DNA of 64,000 bases from Tetracladium setigerum (Eukaryota; Ascomycota; Leotiomycetes; Helotiales): positions 434,001 to 498,000 of the forward strand of contig PZJY01000010.1 in NCBI GenBank assembly GCA_031472005.1. Reading direction: 5' to 3'. The notes under the pieces were generated by a model that saw only the letters and a program-made list of their open reading frames with translations, did no database searches and was not told the DNA's origin. Below, piece after piece: positions 36,862 to 48,917 of this stretch; the stretch's first letter is position 1, and each line of letters opens with the position of its first letter. A program made the position numbers and the translations under genes.

Positions 36862-39147
36862 ATGAATCAATTCAACGTCCAGCAAATCCCATACGGGGCT
36901 CCTCCCCTCGGCGGTCACCTCCAGATGCTCCCTCCTCAACAACCCCAGGAGCAAGAAGGTCCCAAACCAAAAAGACAGCGCATATCCCGCGCCTGTGATC
37001 GTTGCCATAACCGTGCGTGCAAATGCGTGCCGCGGTCAGATCATCAACCTGGATGTCAAGCGTGCTACGTGTATGGGGTTCAGTGTACTGATTCCCGGCC
37101 GCAAAAGAGAAGAGGTATGAAGCCGAAGGAGGACGCTTCTCTGCCACGCGTCGGAGAGAGCGATGCTAAGTTGTTGCTGGATTTGGGTCATGGGCCTCAG
37201 CTGGGTGCGGAGATGAATGATGCTGATGTATTTGTGCGTGGAGACTTGGAGAAGGTGAGGAAGTTGGCTATGGGGAATGAAGCTCACATTCAGGGCTTGG
37301 TGGATGTATATGTCGAGCTTCTTTACCCGGTGTAAGTATTTCGATCTACTGGCTGTAACTTCAAACTAACAGTTGCAGTTATCCCATTTTCCACACTCCA
37401 ACATTGAAGCGACGAGTCAAAGATGGCGAGCATCTCTCAGACATCGGGTTTCTTGCCGAAGTCATGTCAATCTGTGCCGTCTCAGCTGCAAAGATCATGG
37501 CCGCAGCGATCTCTATCCCATGGATGACATCTCCTTTAGATGTCCCGCCGCCTGATATCTTCTTCGGTGCTGCGGAAGCACTCGTTTCAAGAAGTCTAGG
37601 TGATTTGAGCAATTTGAGTGGAATGCGCACATGTGCTATGCTGGCTATGTATGGTTTGCATCTGGATAAACTCGATATCCTTCATCGATACCTGGGTACT
37701 TATCATAGTATCGTGGCTCTTAGTAGCTTCCATGATGAGAGGAACTGGCCTGGTGATATTGGAGTTGTTGAAATTGAGATGAGAAGACGTTTGGTATGGT
37801 TGCTACCATCATTTTGAATTAATCACTGACAATCGCAATAGTTTTGGTCAATGTACTCTCTTGAGATTTACATAGCTACTATATTTGGCAACCTCATCCG
37901 CCTTCGATCGGATCGCATCAATGTCTCTGACCCGAGCGAAGTAAGCGACGAGTTTTTTTCGGACCAAGGCTACAACCCACCCGGATCTCTCGCACCGTAC
38001 TTCACAACCACGGCAATCGTAGACCCTCACTGCTGGATCTACGGCTGGAATTTCAATATTGAACTCTACCGTATTTTAGAAGACTGTATCAGCAAAGCAC
38101 CTTGCGTACGCCCAGCATCAGCCAATCGTCGTGCGGCGATCCTGTCCACATCCAACCCAAACCACGAAAATGACACCCTCGCCTCCTTTATCCCCAGTTA
38201 TAACACTCTTTCCTCCCAATTCAGAAACTACACGCAAATCCCAGTCAGCGAGAATAGTATTGTATTTCCCAGCAAATTTGAGTTGCAAGCTGCCAATATC
38301 ACCACAACGGTCCAACTCATCCGCATAACACTCTTCAATTCCCGACCATCCAACAGTAGTGCCGACAAACAAGGCATGGCGAGCAACCTCATCGACACTT
38401 TCGCTCAGATTCCCAACTTCTCGTTTAAAATAATCAATACGCCTCAATTCTACCCCTTGGCTGGTGTGGTGGGTATTCTTAAGTCCGCTCTGCAGGATGG
38501 CCCCCTCTCTGACATTAGATGCAAACTCATCCGTTACGATCTGTACGTCGCCACCCTTTTACCTCTTCTTCCCTCCCTTCCCTCCCTCCCATAAAACTAC
38601 CTGAGCAAACATTCCCGCTAATCTTTATCTGTTCTATCGATCCAGAGTCGCACTAGTAGACATTTTCGACACAATTGACAGCGGTCTCTCCCACATCTTC
38701 GCCGGAAAGCTAACCCACAAAATCAGCCAGCTCACGCTCTACATCGAAGATCCACAGAACCAAATTCCAGCACCCGCTGATCAAGAACACTCTCGTACTT
38801 CTCCCATTCTTGCCTCCGGTGATCACAACAGTGTTGCAAATACAAATCAAAATTCAAATGCCAATGGAAATTTGGAAAATTTGGATCCGGAATTGAGCAA
38901 TATAAATGGTGATGGGGTAGTATCGGCCATGGCAGTACAAGCTGCAGCTTTGCAGGTTGGGGAGAAGACATATGATCTCTTGGTTTCTGGGGGTGTGGGT
39001 ACGGATACAAATGAGAGATCGATAAAGTTGGGAGGTAGGGATGTGGATTTGAATGGGAGTGAGGATATTTGGTTTAACTTGCCAGAGGATGTTGTGGGTG
39101 GTTGGGATTGGGGAATTGATATTCGACGGGGGTTTGGCAGGTTTTGA
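36862..39147 (+). CDS. Zn2Cys6 transcription factor with fungal-specific regulatory domain
   Basis: Exons 36862-37331, 37379-37793, 37842-38542 and 38646-39147; 695 aa with matching phases and no correction needed. The zinc cluster is at residues about 45-75 (ACDRCHNRACKC, then CQACYVYGVQC), preceded by a basic KPKRQR stretch. The middle region has YPIFHTPTLKRRV, then MRTCAMLAMYGLHLDKL, and across intron 2 EIEMRRRLFWSMYSLEIYIA followed by GNLIRLRSDRINV. This is the order of the fungal-specific transcription factor domain, including the RRLFW-type motif. The C-terminus is Asn-rich and acidic, as expected for an activation region. A nuclear regulator; target genes unknown. The neighbouring GH76 gene points the same way and gives no clue to function. 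Confidence 0.85.
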
Positions 39148-40313
39148 TTATTTTTGATGATGAATGAATGATGGAGGGAGGAATGAGTGGACGGATGAAT
39201 GAATCGTAGCTGTTATTCTGAATTTCTGTGTGTCGAATTTTCTCCTGGGTGGTCGATGGTTGTTGGGAAGTTATTTATTTATGCATGGCTTTTGAGCGCT
39301 TTGTTGATTTTTGATGGGTCCTAGATTTGAGAAATAGAGATATGGATGATTGGTGATAGTTGTTGGTGCTGAGAAAGAAGGAAGTGGTGGGGAAGGGATG
39401 TAGCGTTCAGAGCGATACACTTTTATATAAATACACACAGACATACAGACAGGCATACATACAAACGGACCGACATAAGTACATATATACATACAGAAAA
39501 TAATAAGTTCCAGGTCAAAGTTACAACTAATTTGAGATTATGAGAAATGAAAGGTTTTCTACGCTGCGCAAGGTGTGGACTACGTGTGAGAGATGCCGCT
39601 GCACGAGATGAACTTCATAAGTTTGAAATTTTGAAATTTTGGAATGCTTCGTTTTTTGATTTATATCAAAACCCAGACAATAAATTTTTTCCTATTTTGC
39701 TCTGGATGTACTCCCCGCCTAGTCTTGCAGCTCGACCTGTTTTAATACAAACTGCAACCGAAGCCAGTCACCTTCGGTGCAATGGATATTTTCCCCATGT
39801 GCCAGAATCGATATTCTGTACAATCCATGTGCAAAGTGCATGGAATTTACAAAATAGGGTGTGACGATACCAAGGCGGGTAAAGTTGTGCATTACCTTCC
39901 TAAAGAAATTGACGACTACAGGCGATTCTTCTTCGGGAGTCCCTGCATTGCCCATCCCAGTTTTATTGAGCTTAGACATGCTTGTTTAATTACTCCATTG
40001 GAAGATTTGCTCGTAAATTGTGCACAACATCAGTTTGGGCAGAAGCCAAGCACCGGAATAATTGAGATATCATTTCCAACTTCCAACTTCCAGGGTTACA
40101 AAACCAGCATTACAAAACCAACGTGCAATTCTCAATTGATATACGTCACTGTTTGAGAGCTTCTGAGTTTCTGATAACTCAGAACTTATGAGTGCGAGAA
40201 GATTTCTTCTTTTTCATGATGGTCACAAACACTCTGAACCAAGTGATTCTGTAAAGCCCTGACCCAAAACCACATTCCGCATTCACTCAACACCCCATCT
40301 CACTAAATTCACG
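39148..40313. other. Intergenic, no gene seen
   Basis: G/T-rich 3' flank of the regulator with GAATGA-type repeats near 39170-39210, then ACATACA-rich sequence at 39430-39500. The open frame 39782-40156 lacks recognisable features. CT-rich sequence just before 40314 is probably a leader. Confidence 0.45.
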
Positions 40314-40923
40314 ATGAGCGGTCAAATATTCCAACCAAATCTAACAGAACCAGGAAGAGCCGGCCATGTATGATCCCCTCCCCCTTTCCTCAACACCATC
40401 ACTAACATCCCCCCAGATCCAACGAGGCTGGCAATTCAGCGCCTCATCCTGCAATCGCCCAGCAGCCGACTACGATCAACCCATCATCTGCGTCGCCTAC
40501 GGCCCCTCCGATGTCACGAACTTAAACTACACCTCAGAGAAAGAATGGCTATTGTTCCGCAGCTTCTCAGCATGTTGTCCAACGGGCGTCGCGGTAAATA
40601 ATACCAGGAATGTTTATACGGTGACGAGGCATTGTGGGACGCAGGCGTGCTTTACGTCGGATGAGGAGGTGGCGAGGGGATGGGATGAGTGTGTGAAGAG
40701 GGAGACAGTGGTGGCGTTTGAGAAGTTGAAGAGTGATGGTGTGGTTCTGGGGAATGCGACGAAGGCAGAGGATGCGTTTGGGAGGTGTGAGTATATTGAC
40801 TATGCGGCATTGAAGAAGGGGGTTTTGCAGGGAGGTGGGGGGCAGAAGAGTGTTGTTCTCTCTGTTAGGATGGTATTGACGATTGGATTTGGAGTGTTGC
40901 TGGTTGGAGGTGGCTTGTTCTAA
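40314..40923 (+). CDS. Cys-containing membrane-anchored hypothetical protein
   Basis: Exons 40314-40367 and 40417-40923 (49 nt intron, GTATGA..CAG) encode 186 aa. After MSGQIFQPNLTEPGRAGH the second exon has several cysteines (SCNRPAADYDQPIICVAYG, FRSFSACCPTGV, HCGTQACF) and potential N-glycosylation sites. It ends with a single hydrophobic segment (MVLTIGFGVLLVGGGLF, last 17 residues), which could be a membrane anchor or a GPI signal. No classical N-terminal signal peptide is visible. If the hydrophobic tail is a tail-anchor, the cysteine-rich part would face the cytosol; if another start exists upstream, it would be extracellular. Family not recognised. Confidence 0.6.
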
Positions 40924-41919
40924 GACGTTAGAGTTCTGTAATCTAGTGGGGAAGGTTTTTATATGTTCTTGATGAATCGTCTGTCGTCTTTAAAATTGGG
41001 AACAAATCATTTTACCTCGAGGTCTAATCAATCTGGGTATCTTTTTCTGGGAAAAAAAGAGGGTCTTTCAAGTCGATCGACGAAAGAGATACAAGATGGA
41101 ATACATCACAGCCATACTTTAAATACTATTAACGACGATGAGACATTCTATGTCTAAATATCAGACATGAGCATTGCTATTAGTTTCCACTAACTCACTA
41201 TCTTCGAACTGATCTGTCAGCCGGTCGGTCGTCCTGGCATGTCGGTATGCTAAATTGCCCCACATGGCCTTTCTAATTGTTTCCCGAGGAAATTTAGACG
41301 ATGAGTTGTCGTTGACGAGCGAATGAAATTTATCTGATTAGGTAACTGTAATCAAAGACGGCAAATTTCGCGAATATGACTGGAGTGCATGAAAGGGAGC
41401 TGGAGAGGAGAGAGGAGAGTAAGGGTTGTTGTAGACGTCGGGAAGAACGCCGCGTGCTGGCTGAGAGCTCGCTTAATTTATTATCCTCCGACATGTGGGG
41501 ATGTTTAAGTCGAATACTCCGTATACACAAGTGTTGCGTATTTTTATCTTCTCTTACCTTATTTGCTAAAGGGGGCTATGGATGTGTTGTCAAGTGGTGA
41601 AGATTTAGCATTGATCGTCAAAGTAGAGTGAATGGTTTGGTTCTCGTTACATTCTGATCATGAAGTAGAATGTCTTTTTTTTCGTCATATCCGATCATGA
41701 AGTAGAAATAAACACGTTATTATCAAGTTAATATGGAAAAGAAACAATCCAAATGCCTCCAGAGCAGAACCAAGCAACAAAACCTCTCCCATATACTTAA
41801 TCCAACCGACACTCTCACTCTCACAAACAACACTACTACCCTGCTATCCCACACAAAACCTCCTGCAACATCTCCCCCAAAGCCTCTAAAACTCTCTCCT
41901 CCCTCCGTTTCTTTTGTTG
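40924..41919. other. Intergenic between convergent genes
   Basis: AT-rich region, no gene seen. Near-identical short stretches around 41654-41672 and 41691-41709 (TGATCATGAAGTAGAA / CGATCATGAAGTAGAA) form a small direct repeat about 37 bp apart. Confidence 0.5.
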
Positions 41920-43180
41920 CTAAATCACGAAACCCCCACCAAGTCCCACCCTCCTCGTCATCTCCCCATAAGTCATCAACGCCAGAAATGCCGCCAATCT
42001 CAACTCATCCGTCCACAACTCACTCTCGAGCCACCTCACCTTAGCCGCAATCCTGACAGGATTCATCTTGCTGTGTTTCTTACCCGCCACAAACACCGCT
42101 AATACCTCTCCCTCCTCTTTCTTCCCCTTGCCTATCCCTTTGCCCAACCACTTCGATGCCTTCGACTCCTCCTGCGGTCCATCCCCCTCCTCCCAACAGA
42201 ACAACTTCATCCCTCTCTTATTCTCTCTCCCAAACCAACTCCAGTCATGTGCCTCCACCCCTCTCGACATACCCAAATCCATAACTTGCGGATCGCCTTC
42301 ACATTGTTTCCACCTGAACTTCATGAGCTTTTTCCCCATTGCCTCGCCATCACCAGATGACAATCCGGTGGGAACCAGATACTCAAAATCGCACCGTTCC
42401 TTTGTGAGGTGTGAGCCGATTGCTATTTTGGTGGTCGCGAAGGGTGCGCTGGGGTTGTAGGCGTGGTTGTACAGTGTGCCGACTGCGTGGCGATCGATTT
42501 GATCGGCTGTTGCGAAGATGGGGGATTCTTTGGTGGGACCGTGATGGATTGTCACTGGGATAGCAGCGTTTTCGCCTTCGGCGCCTCCGTCGAATCCGAC
42601 TGTTGCGTTGTTGTTTTAGTTTGATGTAGTGTTGAAAGGGGTTGGAGGTTTGATGGTTTGGACTTGGAGTAAAAGAATGGAAGGAAAGGAAACTGAAGGG
42701 AGTGGGTGCCTTTCTTACTTGCAATGACGAAGATGGGAAGGGGACGTATGATTTCCTTATTATAGTCCGTAGAGAGAACCATATCTCTATATTCATCACA
42801 GTAAATCACAGATTCCCTTTTCGCCGCCAGCCGCCAGTTAGCCATAGTCATATACAATCATATCAACCCAAGTCAAGCCTCAAAGGCATGGGCAGTCTGG
42901 GCAGATCGAGATAATCAAATCTCAAACTTACTCTGGGAACACTATACGCACAGACAAAAGTTAGTTCTCCAATTTCTTTACCATTTACTACCGTAAAGGG
43001 AAAAGAAAAGATGATATACTAACTAGAAGCACTACCAATAGGTGGAGCAGAGAAGTAAGAACCGGACTCGACATCATCCTCATAACCAGGCGGAGCAACA
43101 ACAATCTTCTGATGACTTGGAACGGCTTGCAAAGCTCCGAATTTCCTTTGCTTCCAGTCTTTCCTGAGTAGCTTATTCAT
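41920..43180 (-). CDS. Conserved-looking hypothetical protein with a 10 nt microexon
   Basis: Exons 43180-43024, 42941-42932 (only 10 nt), 42816-42719 and 42599-41920; 314 aa with consistent phases. The protein starts MNKLLRKDWKQRKFGALQ, then a Gly/Tyr/Ser stretch. MFPE comes across the microexon, then ESVIYCDEYRDMVLSTDYNK, then PLPIFVIA and a Gly-rich turn. The body has TADQIDRHAVGTLYNHAYN, then LTKERCDFEYLVPTGL, and a Lys/Gly-rich patch (KWLGKGIGKGKKEE). It ends with VRWLESELWTDELRLAAFLA and a hydrophobic, Gly-rich tail. The natural flow across four exons, including the microexon, supports a real gene. I do not recognise the family and propose no function. It is convergent with the gene at 40314. 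Confidence 0.7.
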
Positions 43181-43879
43181 TGTTGAGTATTGATGATTTG
43201 ATTATGCAGCGAGATGTGCTTTCTTTTGGTTCGTATATCCTGGGTGGTCGTGATGTTTGGCGTGTTGAGGGGTGCGGGGTTGATTTGGTTGTATTTATAT
43301 GTTGGAATTTAAGAAAGGTAGGTGGCGAAGTAAGGATATCGTACAAGAACAACGCAGACTTTCGCGAGGATATCGTCGGTATATGTATACAATCAGTAAA
43401 AGTAAAGACCAAGATGGGTAAACTCCATCCCTTCACTCCCTCCCTACCTTTCATCATACAATGCGATAAGGCTTAGTCTCTTCCCATCCGATGACCTTGT
43501 ATCGATCAAGCATCAAGAACCAAAATCAAGTCTCTAACTTGGCTCGCTTGCATAAAACCATGCTTCAATGTAACGTCCGTCGGTGGCGCAGGGTGCTGCG
43601 CAAGCTAACCAACGACCAACAACAGCAAGAGTCGTAAGTTTGTGCATTCAACGATTTTACCCAGCTATTTACCCATTGGAAAGAACGCAGGCGTGACGTT
43701 TTCTTTTTAAGGCAACAGCAACACCAACTCTGAAAGCCTCTCATGGATGCAGCTTTCATGCTTGTATCTATCTCCTTTGGATCAGACGATAGACCAGTGT
43801 GATGTAGATCATTGGATCTGACGTTGCGAAACTCATTTGTATTATATTATTGGCCAAATAAATGAGGTAGGGAGCGGAA

Positions 43880-44130
43880 GATCTGTTCCGCCGCGCTTGC
43901 CAAACACTGTATTCACCAATACAACGCTAACTTCACCAATGCAACGATATTGGCTAGTACCACAGGACTTTCGCTAATTAGCTGTTGATTTACCGAACAA
44001 TTGTACACAATTAATGAAAATTGCTATTACGTTCGCCAATATCCCAATGTTAACCAAAATGCAGGGATTTAGTAAAAGCAAGTCATTTTATGGGTGAATA
44101 CAGTGTGTGGCGAGTGCGGCGGAACAGATC
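43880..44130. mobile_element. MITE-like element with about 37 bp terminal inverted repeats
   Basis: The left end (from 43880: GATCTGTTCCGCCGCGCTTG, continuing to GTATTCACC) matches the reverse complement of the right end (ending 44130) with three mismatches over about 37 bp. The 251 bp element has an AT-rich interior and no coding capacity. This is the structure of a non-autonomous DNA transposon. Target-site duplications are not obvious, so superfamily and exact ends are open. Confidence 0.7.
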
Positions 44131-44347
44131 CCATGTTGTTATTGTTGTTGCTCATCAGATGTTAGCATTCAAATCAAAACACGTGACCTAACCACAGTAA
44201 ATATTCCTTCATTTCTCCCTTATCTCTTCACTAAAGATGTAGAATCTATAAAGACGTACAGAATGTAAGCTGCTACCTAGTTTGGTAAGTAGCTTCAAAT
44301 TATATGTAAGCTTCGGGAGGTAATCTTACCTATGTTTTAAACAGGTA

Positions 44348-44400
44348 ACGGCTCTGCTGGCTCTCTGAGGGCGCACTGGGCCGTGGAGGGAGGCAGAGTT
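44348..44400. repeat. Degenerate dispersed repeat, copy 2
   Basis: Shares the order GCTGGCTCTC-GAGGG, GCACTG, GCCGTGGAGG and GGCAG with the block at 57-100, with small insertions. Family unknown. Confidence 0.4.
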
Positions 44401-44879
44401 ATCTGAGATTTGAAAGGACGACAAATCTCCCATCCGTCTATTCTTGTTGGTTGAAATTTGAATATGAGATGTATAAGCAGGAGAGGGTTTATAATACAGA
44501 GCGCGATATATATACAAAGTTAAAAAGTATAATCAAAACCGAAAGTAAAACTGTTTGCCGAGAGTTTTGGATTGATAATATACCTACCCACTTGGGTGCC
44601 TACCTGCCTATACCTGCCTACCTTACTTAGGGTAGGTGTGTATCTCATAGTTCAAAAATCTTTGCTAACCCTTCACATAGGCACAAAAGGCGCAGATGGA
44701 AATGTCGAAAATTGGAAGAGAAAAAAAGCAAACGTAATACTTTTTTCACTGGCCGAGGTAATGAAGTGAGAATGAGAATTATAGTATACTCAAAAACGCC
44801 ATACAATCTTACACCACAATTTTCTTTCCTTCTTCCTTCTTCCTACACGCTTTTCTTCACCAGTCACATCATCACAATT

Positions 44880-47800
44880 TCACAATTTCCCCTCCTTCCC
44901 ACCGGCACCCGAAACCAACTCGGCAGCACCACCACTAATAGCCATCTTCCCCGTCTCCTTAACCCTACTCTGAAACAGCACCTTCTCACCCTCCTTCCAA
45001 CACTCCGTCACGAGCGTCTGCCCGGGCAATACCGTCCCCGCAAACCTGACCTTAATATTCTTATAAGCTCCATACTTCTGATAGACCGCCTTGCCCGCAA
45101 TGCCAAAGAAGCACAACCCATGCAAAATCGGCACTTTGAACCCCCCGATTCGCGAAAATGCCGGATCGACATGAAGAGGATTGTAGTCGCCTGAGAGACG
45201 ATACAGCACAGCTTGCTCTTCCGTCGTCTTCTCCTCGGCGACAAAATCCGGCGCTCGAGAGGGCGGCGCATTAGCAGCCGTAGAAGCACCTCTATTCTCC
45301 GGTTTCTTCTGCCCGCCAAATCCGCCACTGCCGCGGATGAAAGCCGTCATCTCGTTGTAGAAGACGGGTTTCCCAGTTTCCTTGTTGACGGTGGTAGTGC
45401 CGGATTTCAGGACGGCGGCGGAGCCCTTGTCGACGACTTCGAGGAGTTTGGGGTAGGAGACGAATGTGCCGGAGGTTGGGATGGGGTATTGGAGGATTTC
45501 GAGGTATTGTTCGCCGTGGAGGAGCATCATGGGGGAGAAATTGGGGACGACGTCGTCGATGTTGTAGGGTGTTTCGGCGGAGAAGAAGGGGACTACGCCG
45601 AAGGTTGGGAGGGCTTGGAAGTCTTCACTTCCTTCGCTGTGAGGGGGAGGTGTTAGTGGATGCTTGTGGTGATAATTTCAATAATACTAAATAAATAAAT
45701 GGGAACGCACAATACATATGGGAGGTCATTCTTCTTTGCTCCGATTCCGAGATTGTAGAGAATAACATCTTTCTCTTCAAATTTGAACTCGGTGCCTTGG
45801 GCTTCAAGCTTCTTGGCCTTTGCAATGTTCGCGAGGATTTCCTCATTCACTTCGACTTTCTTCTCACTCTTCTGTGACACGGAGAAATGTTAATCATAAT
45901 TTCATTGAATATGCAAAACTAATATACATTGGAAGAGGGTGCAAAGCTGAGACTTTCATACCTTGCCCGCACCACCCTTCTTGTTCGACATATTAGCCAT
46001 AATGCTCTTGATGCCAGCTTGAGGATCTTCTGGGTTGTCAGTTCGGCCATCATCGAAGTTTGTAATCTCTGCCCAGTGCTTGACAACCTCTTCTGGGGTC
46101 AAGGCAACATCGATTGGGAAGCCAAATCCGCCTGTTCGTTGCCAGCGAGTGCGACCAACCCAACCACTGCCAACCTCATAAAGACCACCGGTAGCTGGTT
46201 TAGGTACCTTGTCAGAGCAAAGAGCAACGACCAAAGGCGCTATGTAATCTGGCTTGAATGCTTGAACCATCTCCTCTGGCATGATGGTTCTAGTCATGGC
46301 TGTGCCAGCGTTGGGAGCAATGGTGTTGACCAAGATATTGTACTTCAAACCCTCACGTGCGATAGCGCGGGAGAAACCAAGAATTCCACATTTCTAGATT
46401 AATTAGCGAATGCCACAAAATCAGGCAAAATTACTCACAGCTGCAGCATAGTTGGCTTGTCCAAAGTTACCGTAAATACCACTGGTGGAGGTGGTATTGA
46501 CGACGCGTCCAAACTTCTGTTTGAGGAAATATGGCCATGCTGCCTTGGTGACCTTGTACGTGCCTCGGAGATGAACATCCATAACTTGTTGCCAAAGCTT
46601 GTCATCCATGTTGGTGAAGGCTTTGTCTCGTAGGATACCAGCGTTGTTGATGACGATGTCAACTCTGCCAAATGCATCAATTGCACCCTTGACGACGGCA
46701 TCCCCATCTTCAGCTGATGCTTTGACACCGACAGCCTTACCGCCAAACTTTTGGATTTCTTGCACAACATCATCTGGGTTCATCAAGTCATTGACAACGA
46801 CGGCGGCACCAAGTTTGGCAAATGCCAAGCAATAGCAGCGACCAATGCTAGGAAACGGTTAGTCGCAAGTCAATAGGAGAATAAGATCAACTTACCCAGC
46901 ACCACCACCAGTGACCAAAGCAACCTTTCCGGTAAAATCAAGAGTCTCTCCTTTGTCGCTAGGTCCCATTTTCAACGAATCCTCCAACAAGGACATAAAA
47001 TCGGCAGGACCACTTGGGTACTCGGCACCCTCGAAGTTGTTGACCTCTTCCCACTTCTTCAAAATCGCACCTGGGGTATATGAATCATCTGCCTTCAAGA
47101 GAAGACCCTTTGCTCGCTGCCATCTGAACTTTGCAATGTGTCCACCACCAACTTCGAAAATCGATCCATTCTCCGAGGAATCCTTGTGCACCAAAACAGC
47201 AACGAGAGGGATAACCCAATCTGGCTTGAGATTCTCAAGAATATCAGGTGGCATAACAGTTTCGGTCATTCGGGAAGCAGCTGTACAAGAGTTAGCGTAC
47301 GCCCGCCCAAAAATTTAAGGACATTATTATTTACCAATTGGAGCAATGACATTGGCATGAATGTTGTATTTCGCACCCTCCTTCGCGAGTGTCTCGGTGA
47401 AACCAACCATAGCCAGCTTAGCAGCCGAGTAATTGGCCTGACCAAAGTTGCCAAACAGTCCCGCGGCAGAAGCGGTATTAATGACCCGTCCAAACTTTTG
47501 TTTTCTGAAATATGGCCAGGCAGCACGGGCACATTTGTAAGAGCCCTTGACATGGACATCCATAATCAAGTCCCAATCCTGATCCTTCATATTCTTAAAG
47601 GCAACATCTCGAAGAATACCGGCGTTGTTGAGGAGAATATCGACGCGGCCATAGGTGTTGATGGCGGTCTCGATGATCTTCTCGCCATTGGTGACACTAT
47701 CGTAATTGGCAACAGCCTTGCCGCCTGCGGCCTTGATCTCGTCGACGACTACATCAGCAGCCTGCGATGGGTTAGCATGTGCTTTTGAGGAGGAGGAGGA

Positions 47801-48003
47801 GTAGGAATAGATAGTAGTCCGGAAAGGCGGGAGGAATGGAGGCTTACTCTGGTCGAGTTTCCTTCGCCCTTGAAGGAACCTCCTAGATCATTGACGACGA
47901 CGCTTGCACCTCTCGATGCAAAAGCCAGACAGTAGGCCTTTCCGAGTCCACCGCCAGCACCGGTAACAACGACAACTTGGCCGTCAAATCGCAGTTCTGA
48001 CAT
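44880..48003 (-). CDS. fox2: Peroxisomal multifunctional beta-oxidation enzyme (Fox2 / MFE-2)
   Basis: Seven exons: 48003-47848, 47761-47335, 47280-46896, 46847-46439, 46393-45962, 45871-45711 and 45636-44880; 908 aa, all phases consistent, no correction needed. Two tandem short-chain dehydrogenase domains: the first with VVVTGAGGGLGKAYC, LLNNAGILRD and NYSAAKLAMVGF; the second with ALVTGGGAGIGRC, VINNAGILRD and NYAAAKCGILGF (split by an intron). Each keeps the TGxxxGxG, NNAG and YxxxK motifs. The C-terminus is a MaoC-like hydratase-2 domain with GDYNPLHVDPAFSRIGGFKV then PILHGL. The last residues EGKL resemble a PTS1 peroxisomal signal. It hydrates enoyl-CoA and oxidises (3R)-hydroxyacyl-CoA in fatty-acid degradation. 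It is divergent from the kinase-like gene at 48918. Confidence 0.96.
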
Positions 48004-48250
48004 GTTTGAATGTGCTTGTGAAACTGATTATGTTTGTGGTTGTGTTGTTGTCCACTGGTTTGGGTATAAAGGGATGGAATTGAGGGAGAGGAATTAGCTT
48101 GTGGTGGAGGAGAAGGAGTATGGAAGTGGTAGAAGTTGTGGAAGTGAGGAGGATGAGAGGAGGAGGGAGATGTATTATGAAGAGGTCGTCGGTTGTGAGG
48201 AGGGAAGTGGAAGTCAAGTTCGGCAGCACTGCTCTGTGTCGGCAATTAAG

Positions 48251-48256
48251 CCTCGG
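48251..48256. promoter_or_regulatory. CCTCGG box, fatty-acid regulator (FarA/Ctf1 type) site
   Basis: CCTCGG is the known core bound by the Aspergillus FarA/FarB and Fusarium Ctf1 regulators that induce beta-oxidation genes on fatty acids. It lies 248 bp upstream of the fox2 ATG. The match is only six bases, but its position before a beta-oxidation gene gives it weight. Confidence 0.5.
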
Positions 48257-48565
48257 TACAAAATGAGTGGTAGAGAGCGACATCCCATGACGCTGAAGAG
48301 AGAGAGTGGCTTGGCAGAAAAGGGCTTCCCCACATTTGTGTGCGCCCCACAAGCAGCTCCGTCCTCTTGTTCTTCTTCACATGCAAACAACACCAAAGAA
48401 CTGGTGCTGCACCTGCAGGGCCTGACACCACGTGCACCTCCATGAATCAAGTTGGACAACAAAGAGAAGAACTTCACATGGCAATCTACATATAACACAC
48501 AACACAACCCTCCCTCTCGATCCGCCCTTCCAGAATGCATCTTTCGACCACAAATGAGAATGTAA

Positions 48566-48596
48566 TCACGTGAGAGAGTTATTTCACTCACGTGAG
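48566..48596. promoter_or_regulatory. Pair of TCACGTGAG E-boxes
   Basis: Two identical nine-base boxes, starts 22 bp apart, with the palindromic core CACGTG recognised by bHLH factors. They lie between fox2 and the kinase-like gene and could act on either. Confidence 0.5.
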
Positions 48597-48917
48597 AAGA
48601 AACGGTGAAACAATTCCCCGCAAACTCTCTAAACTGAATGCCAAGGCCTGTTTGCCTTCTCCGATGCGGGACGGATAAGTGTCTGCGGCATTCAACCCGC
48701 AGGCCTCAAACCAACCACGAATAGACCCCGCGGGCACACCCTTCCCCGTCACCGTCACTTCCTCCCCCAATAGTGGAAGATGAATGCCCTGGGCAATATA
48801 ATATGTATTGCACTCGCCCCTCCAGCCATTGCCTGGCCTTGGAGCTGCTATTCATAGAAGATAAATCCTCTCTTTTGCCTACTTGAAATTCACATCAATT
48901 TATCCATCCACAACACA

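Larger units (their letters stand above)
43181..44879. other. Intergenic region carrying an inverted-repeat element and a dispersed repeat
   Basis: No gene seen. It holds the MITE-like element (43880-44130), a CACGTG box at 44180-44185, and the second copy of the GC-rich dispersed block (about 44348-44400). Mobile-element debris therefore fills most of this gap. Confidence 0.55.
48004..48917. other. Divergent promoter between fox2 and the kinase-like gene
   Basis: Contains a CCTCGG box (48251-48256) and two TCACGTGAG boxes (48566-48574 and 48588-48596). No gene seen. Confidence 0.6.
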
